Source of the DNA: Pseudomonas frederiksbergensis | GTDB taxonomy: Bacteria > Pseudomonadota > Gammaproteobacteria > Pseudomonadales > Pseudomonadaceae | NCBI RefSeq assembly: GCF_003732275.1 | Contig: NZ_MOBM01000005.1 | Span: forward strand, 1-64,000 | DNA length: 64,000 nucleotides | Reading direction: 5' to 3' | Position numbers and translations under genes: made by a program | Shown here: one piece after another, positions 59,781 through 64,000 of the stretch | How the letters are laid out: every line of letters begins with the position of its first letter | Numbering within the stretch: position 1 is the first letter of the stretch | Notes under the pieces: model-generated | Told to the model about the DNA's origin: nothing | Seen by the model: the letters and a program-made list of their open reading frames with translations, nothing else | Database searches by the model: none

Positions 59781-60739
59781 CCTCTCTATTCGATGTAACC
59801 GATAACGACGACATCCTTGCCCTGCAACCGCGCCTGACCGATGACGACCCTGGCGTGCGCCGTATTGCCCTGATCGAGCTGGCCGACCTCGAAGAGCCGG
59901 ATGGCTTGCTGTGGCTGGTCAATCGACTCGCTGAAGACCCGACCGAAGAAGTGCGCGCCGAAGCCGCGCGATTGCTGGAAGCCTGGGAGGATGAACCGGT
60001 GGTCGAAGCGCTGTGCAAGGCGCTGACCGACCCATCGCTGGCGGTGCAGTCTGCCGCTGCGCAAAGCCTCAGCCTGCTCAAGAGCGAAGCAGCGGGGCGG
60101 GTGATTCTGCCGTGGACCGGGCATGCCGATATCAGTGTGCGCGTCGCGGCTTTCAGGGCCTTGCGCGAATTGCGTTTTCCCGAGGCTGCCTCTGCGGCAT
60201 TGTCAGCGTTGGACGATAGGGACGCCAATGTCCGGCGTGAAGCGGTCGGCGTACTCGGCTGGCTCAAGCAGCTCGATGCGTTGCCTGCTTTGGCCCGACT
60301 CGCCAGCCACGACCCGGACACCGAAGTCCGCCGCGCCGCCACCGGCGCCCTCGGCTTGGCGTCCGATGCGCAAGTGCTGCCGGCGCTGCGTCAGGCGTTG
60401 CAGGACCAGGCCTGGCAAGTGCGCGAAGAAGCCGCCACCACATTGGGCAAGGTCGGACACGCCGACGCCGGTTCTGCCTTGGTTGAAGCCTTGAGCGACG
60501 ATTACTGGCAAGTCCGCCTGCGCGCCACCCGCAGCCTTGGGCGTTTGCGTTATGTTCCGGCCCTTGAGGCGTTGATCGAAACCCTCGGCCATCGCATCAG
60601 CAATTTGCGCAAGGAAGCCGCCCTGGCCCTCGGCGAATTGAACGATCAAGGCGCCATCGCCGCATTGCAGGCGGCGCAAGACGACGGTGATCCGGAAGTG
60701 CGCAAAGCCGTGCGCATCGCCTTGAGCCAGCTGCAATGA
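59777..60739 (+). CDS. HEAT-repeat protein
   Basis: The 320-residue soluble protein is built of about nine HEAT/PBS-lyase-type repeats of roughly 31 residues (for example DVRREAVGVLGWLKQLDALPA-like units, with VR-EAA--LG recurring). HEAT solenoids bind proteins or cofactor-bearing partners. Its start overlaps the ATPase stop and its end overlaps the DUF971 gene. A maturation or scaffold role for the AprA-like enzyme is inference from this tight linkage. Confidence 0.88.
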   Translation: MTSLFDVTDNDDILALQPRLTDDDPGVRRIALIELADLEEPDGLLWLVNRLAEDPTEEVRAEAARLLEAWEDEPVVEALCKALTDPSLAVQSAAAQSLSLLKSEAAGRVILPWTGHADISVRVAAFRALRELRFPEAASAALSALDDRDANVRREAVGVLGWLKQLDALPALARLASHDPDTEVRRAATGALGLASDAQVLPALRQALQDQAWQVREEAATTLGKVGHADAGSALVEALSDDYWQVRLRATRSLGRLRYVPALEALIETLGHRISNLRKEAALALGELNDQGAIAALQAAQDDGDPEVRKAVRIALSQLQ

Positions 60740-61029
60740 ACCCGCTGGCGATTGGTAATTCCCAGGGCAAACAGCAACTGCGCCTGAACTGGCCGGATGG
60801 GCGTGAGCAGGTAATCGATCACACCGAATTGCGCCGCCAATGTCCGTGTTCGCAATGCCGGGCGTTTCGACTGCAAGGCCTTACGGTGAAAGTGGATGAG
60901 CGCATCCGTGTGGTTGAACTCAACGCCCAGGGCTACGGCCTGCAACTGATCTTCAGTGATGGCCATGAGCGCGGCATCTACCCGTGGCCTTATCTGGCTC
61001 AACTCGGACTTGAAACCACCACTGGCTAA
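60736..61029 (+). CDS. DUF971 (gamma-butyrobetaine hydroxylase N-terminal-like) protein
   Basis: The 97-residue protein has the DUF971 layout: LRLNWPDGRE, then CPCSQCRAF with three cysteines, and IFSDGHERGIYPWPYL with a conserved His. The Cys3-His set can bind zinc. The family is linked to Fe-S or cofactor maturation by context in many genomes, but its role is not established. It ends the operon, overlapping the HEAT gene by four bases. Confidence 0.85.
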   Translation: MNPLAIGNSQGKQQLRLNWPDGREQVIDHTELRRQCPCSQCRAFRLQGLTVKVDERIRVVELNAQGYGLQLIFSDGHERGIYPWPYLAQLGLETTTG

Positions 61030-61096
61030 TGTGGGAGCGGTGACCCGTTCGTGGGCATCAGCTGACTGGCGGTCCTTGTCAGGAAAAACCCAAAAG

Positions 61097-61110
61097 AGTA
61101 CAAATGTACT
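61097..61110. promoter_or_regulatory. LexA2 operator overlapping the lexA2 start
   Basis: AGTAC-AAAT-GTACT is a perfect palindrome of the GTAC-N4-GTNC type known for LexA2 of P. putida. It lies two bases before ATG 61113 and contains the alternative ATG 61104. It should make the lexA2-imuA-imuB-dnaE2 operon self-repressed and damage-inducible. Confidence 0.8.
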
Positions 61111-61112
61111 CC

Positions 61113-61721
61113 ATGACGACTTTAACTCCCCGCCGTACCGCCATCCTGACCTTCATCCGCGATCGAATCGCCGAACACGGTCAGCCCCCGAGCCTCGCTG
61201 AAATCAGCGAGGCCTTTGGTTTCGCCTCTCGTAGCGTGGCGCGCAAGCACGTGCTGGCGCTGACCGAGGCCGGTTTTATCGAGGTCAATCCGCATCAGGC
61301 GCGAGGTATCCGGTTGCTGAATCAACCGCCGCGGCCCGAGCTGCTGGATGTTCCGGTACTCGGTCGAGTGGCGGCCGGTGCGCCGATCGGTGCCGATGCC
61401 GAGGTCCACAGCCGTTTGCTGCTTGATCCGTCGATCTTCTCGCGGGTGCCGGATTACATGCTGCGGGTGCAGGGCGATTCGATGATCGAGGACGGCATTC
61501 TCGACGGCGATCTGGTGGGCGTGCGGCGCAATCCCGAAGCGGTCAACGGCCAGATTGTGGTGGCGCGGCTCGACGGTGAAGTCACCATCAAGCGTTTCGA
61601 GCGGGTCGGCGATTCTGTTCGCCTGTTACCGCGCAATCCGGCTTACAAGCCAATCATTGTTCGAGCCGATCAGGATCTGGCCATCGAAGGTGTGTTTTGC
61701 GGTCTGGTGAGGCAAGGGTGA
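61113..61721 (+). CDS. lexA2: LexA2 repressor
   Basis: The 202-residue LexA has an N-terminal winged HTH (SLAEISEAFGFASRSVARKHV, shortened), the Ala-Gly cleavage site in VAAGAPIG, catalytic Ser in GDSMIEDG and Lys in VTIKRF. Linkage to imuA-imuB-dnaE2 identifies it as the second LexA of Pseudomonas. ATG 61113 is preferred because 61104 lies inside the operator. Its stop overlaps imuA by one base. Confidence 0.93.
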   Translation: MTTLTPRRTAILTFIRDRIAEHGQPPSLAEISEAFGFASRSVARKHVLALTEAGFIEVNPHQARGIRLLNQPPRPELLDVPVLGRVAAGAPIGADAEVHSRLLLDPSIFSRVPDYMLRVQGDSMIEDGILDGDLVGVRRNPEAVNGQIVVARLDGEVTIKRFERVGDSVRLLPRNPAYKPIIVRADQDLAIEGVFCGLVRQG

Positions 61722-62338
61722 TGGGCGCTGTCGTTGCGTTGGATACGCTGTTCAATGGCGGCCAGGTCTGGAAGGGCCGGCCTGCGCCACCGGCCGTCAG
61801 CCCGCAACCCACGGGGCATGCGGCGCTGGATGCGGCATTGCCCACTGGCGGCTGGCCGGAAGCGGCGCTGACTGAAATCCTGCTGGCCGGGCAGGGCGTG
61901 GGTGAGTTGCAACTGGTGTGGCCGGCGCTGGCGCGGCTGTCGGCGGCGGGGGAGCGCATCGTGCTGGTGGCGCCGCCTTACGTGCCGTATCCCCAGGCCT
62001 GGCAGAACGCCGGGGTCGATTTGCGGCAACTGTCGATCATCCAGGCCAGCGAGCGCGACGCGCTGTGGGCGGCGGAACAATGCCTGCGTTCGGGCAGTTG
62101 CGGGGCGGTGTTGTGCTGGCCGCACAAGGCCGACGATCGGGCGTTGCGACGTTTGCAGGTGGCAGCGGAAACGGGTCAGACCCTGGTGTTCGCCTATCGC
62201 TCGATCAGTGAAGCCATCAACCCGTCGCCAGCGGCCCTGCGCATCGCCATCGACGCCAGACCTGCGCAGTTGCGGGTGCTCAAGTGCCGGGGCGGGCTGG
62301 CCCGTTCGGCGCCGATTGCCTTTGCCGTCGGGCATTGA
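61721..62338 (+). CDS. imuA: Mutasome factor ImuA
   Basis: The 205-residue RecA-like protein, also called SulA2, has the ImuA core (GHAALDAALPTGGWPEAALTEIL, shortened; GELQLVWPALARLSAAGERI, shortened). ImuA works with ImuB and DnaE2 in damage-induced mutagenesis. It begins in the lexA2 stop (TGATG) and ends seven bases before imuB. Confidence 0.92.
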   Translation: MGAVVALDTLFNGGQVWKGRPAPPAVSPQPTGHAALDAALPTGGWPEAALTEILLAGQGVGELQLVWPALARLSAAGERIVLVAPPYVPYPQAWQNAGVDLRQLSIIQASERDALWAAEQCLRSGSCGAVLCWPHKADDRALRRLQVAAETGQTLVFAYRSISEAINPSPAALRIAIDARPAQLRVLKCRGGLARSAPIAFAVGH

Positions 62339-62345
62339 GGTTGCC

Positions 62346-63761
62346 ATGCGCTGGGTTTGCATTCTCTTCCCGCAATTGGCGCTGGACGCGGTACTGCGTC
62401 AGCGCCCCGACCCCAACGAACCGCTGGCGCTGCTGACCGGTCCGGCCCAGCGTCGGGTGCTGCAAGCGGTCAACGGTTCGGCGCGGGCGCTGGGCTTGCG
62501 GCCCGGCCAGTCGATGACCGCCGCTCAGGCCTTGAGCAAAGGTTTTGTCACCGCCGAATACGACGCCACCGAGATCGAACACTGGCAGCAGTTTCTGGCT
62601 GCCTGGGCCTATCGGTTCAGTTCCCAGGTCAGCGTGCATTACCCGCGAGCCGTGGTGTTTGAAATCGAATCCAGCCTGGGCTTGTTCGGGCCCTGGCCGC
62701 AGTTCGAGGCGCGGTTGCGGGCGGAACTTGGCGAGCTGGGGTTTCGTCACCGGATTGTCGCCGCGCCCAATCCGGTGGCGGCGCGGGTGCTGGCCAATGT
62801 TTATGACGGTCTGGTGGTGCCGGACAATGAAGCCTTGCACCACCACCTGGGGCAGTTGCCCGTCGACCGGATCGCTCTGGAGCCAAGCGTTGCCACGGCA
62901 TTGTCGCGCATGGGGCTGCGCACCTTGAGTCAGGTGCAGGCGTTGCCACGACATAGCCTGGCCCGGCGTTTCGAGGCTCAGGTGCTCAAGCATCTGGACA
63001 CCCTGTTCGGCGAGCGACGGCTGGCGCTGGCGTTTTACCTGCCGCCGGACCGTTTCGATGTGCGCATCGAGCTTAATTTCGATGTGCAATCCCATCAGGC
63101 ATTGCTGTTTCCGTTGCGCAGGCTGACCGGCGATCTGGCGGCGTTTCTCTGCGGGCGGGACAGCGGTGTGCAGCGTTTTGACCTGCACCTGGAACACGCC
63201 GGGTTGCCAGACACACTGATCAAGGTCGGCCTGCTCAGTGCCGAGCGTGATCCGGCGATGCTGTTCGAACTGGCCCGGGGGCGCCTGGAACAGGTTCAGG
63301 TCGAGGCGCCGGTGCGCGGTTTTCGTCTGCGCGCCGAAGAGCTACCGGCCTTTGTGCCCCAGTACCAGGAACTGTTCGATGATCGTCCGCAGCAATCCTT
63401 GCCGTGGGAGCAACTGCGCGAACGCTTGCGCGCGCGATTGGGGGATGACGCGGTGCAGGGCTTGCGGTTCCAGGCCGATCATCGGCCGGAATGCGCGTGG
63501 CAGGCCAGTGTCGACAGCCAGATCTGTGGGGTGCTGCCTGCCGTGCAACGCCCGGGCTGGCTACTGACTGAACCGCAGGCGGTACACGAAGGTTCGACGC
63601 GCATTCTCATGGGGCCGGAACGCATCGAGTCGGGCTGGTGGGACGGTGACGACGTGCGCCGCGATTACTACCTGATCGAAACCCGCTCCGGTCAGCAGGG
63701 CTGGGCCTATCGGACGGTGGGCGAAGACGGTCCGTTGTGGCTGCAAGGCTGGTTCGCATGA
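62346..63761 (+). CDS. imuB: Mutasome factor ImuB (Y-family-like, non-catalytic)
   Basis: The 471-residue Y-family polymerase-like protein starts [20 protein letters not shown]. The acidic catalytic residues of DinB are replaced (FPQLALDA where DinB has a DxD-type site). ImuB is a hub that binds the beta clamp (QQSLPW at about 355-360 fits a clamp motif), ImuA and DnaE2. ATG 62346 is used; upstream frame belongs to imuA. It overlaps dnaE2 by four bases. Confidence 0.93.
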   Translation: MRWVCILFPQLALDAVLRQRPDPNEPLALLTGPAQRRVLQAVNGSARALGLRPGQSMTAAQALSKGFVTAEYDATEIEHWQQFLAAWAYRFSSQVSVHYPRAVVFEIESSLGLFGPWPQFEARLRAELGELGFRHRIVAAPNPVAARVLANVYDGLVVPDNEALHHHLGQLPVDRIALEPSVATALSRMGLRTLSQVQALPRHSLARRFEAQVLKHLDTLFGERRLALAFYLPPDRFDVRIELNFDVQSHQALLFPLRRLTGDLAAFLCGRDSGVQRFDLHLEHAGLPDTLIKVGLLSAERDPAMLFELARGRLEQVQVEAPVRGFRLRAEELPAFVPQYQELFDDRPQQSLPWEQLRERLRARLGDDAVQGLRFQADHRPECAWQASVDSQICGVLPAVQRPGWLLTEPQAVHEGSTRILMGPERIESGWWDGDDVRRDYYLIETRSGQQGWAYRTVGEDGPLWLQGWFA

Positions 63762-64000
63762 GTGTCGACTATGCCGAACTGCACTGCCTGTCGAACTTCA
63801 GTTTCCAGCGCGGTGCTTCCAGTGCGCTTGAGCTTTTTCAGCGGGCGAAAAAGCGGGGCTATCAAGCGTTGGCGATCACCGACGAATGCACCCTGTCGGG
63901 TATCGTTCGCGCCTGGCAGGCGGCCAAGGCCGTGGAATTGCCGTTGATCATCGGCAGTGAAATACGCATCGAAGACGGCCCGAAACTGGTGCTGCTGGTG
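63758..64000 (+). CDS. dnaE2: Error-prone DNA polymerase DnaE2 (cut by window edge)
   Basis: Only the first 81 codons are present: [20 protein letters not shown], then [17 protein letters not shown] and [11 protein letters not shown]. This is the PHP domain start of alphaproteobacterial/Pseudomonas DnaE2 (ImuC). DnaE2 is the catalytic polymerase of the mutasome. Its start overlaps the imuB stop. Confidence 0.95.
   Translation, partial: MSVDYAELHCLSNFSFQRGASSALELFQRAKKRGYQALAITDECTLSGIVRAWQAAKAVELPLIIGSEIRIEDGPKLVLLV

Noticed and set aside
1..64000. CRISPR array or rRNA operon
   Set aside because: No regularly spaced identical repeats and no rRNA sequence were found; the repeats present are REP/REPIN palindromes.

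Overview
The window reads as chromosome of a fluorescent Pseudomonas (P. fluorescens species complex). The evidence is high-GC codon use, ANR/DNR- and NarL-type sites, REP/REPIN palindromes of the GTGGGAGCGAGC...GCTCGCGA class, the lexA2-imuA-imuB-dnaE2 cassette and a narXL/narK1K2GHJI locus. The first gene (a signal peptide, minus strand) and the last (dnaE2) are cut by the window edges.

Region 1 (about 0.4-29.5 kb) is an anaerobic nitrate-respiration island. It holds NO defence (nnrS, a CopD-like membrane protein, the di-iron repair protein YtfE/DnrN and divergent norR), an anaerobically controlled pdxH copy, molybdenum cofactor genes (moaB, moeA, moaA) and O2-independent ubiquinone synthesis (ubiU, ubiV, ubiT). 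It continues with a DGC-domain protein, a DNR-type regulator, narXL, narK1-narK2-narGHJI, a PpiC-type isomerase, and class III ribonucleotide reductase with its activase. Regulatory sites tie these together: six ANR/DNR-like boxes, four NarL 7-2-7 sites, an IHF-like site, and three GGT-N7-ACC NorR boxes with a -24/-12 promoter. The ribonucleotide reductase is split, with the glycyl-radical loop in a separate 55-codon gene.

Region 2 (29.5-32.7 kb) is a probable ferrous-iron uptake operon: P19-like protein, cupredoxin, FTR1 permease and a polyferredoxin membrane protein behind a Fur-like box. Region 3 (32.7-49.5 kb) is accessory DNA. It carries a PL7 alginate-lyase-like protein and an S24 phage-type repressor sharing a near-identical operator, a YecR-like lipoprotein, four EamA exporters with assorted regulators, an MFS pump, a LysE exporter, a broken desaturase, an IS110 remnant, a MITE-like inverted repeat and tRNA-Ser(TGA).

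Region 4 (49.5-61.0 kb) has FUSC, GapN-like and DyP genes. These are followed by a compact operon: gntR, an AprA-like flavoprotein, an AprB-like ferredoxin, an ABC importer whose binding protein carries a NosL-like tail, a HEAT-repeat protein and a DUF971 protein. I cannot assign this operon to a described pathway, and it is the best candidate for an unknown system. Region 5 (61.1-64.0 kb) is the LexA2-controlled mutagenesis cassette. All calls come from reading the sequence; no database search was run.
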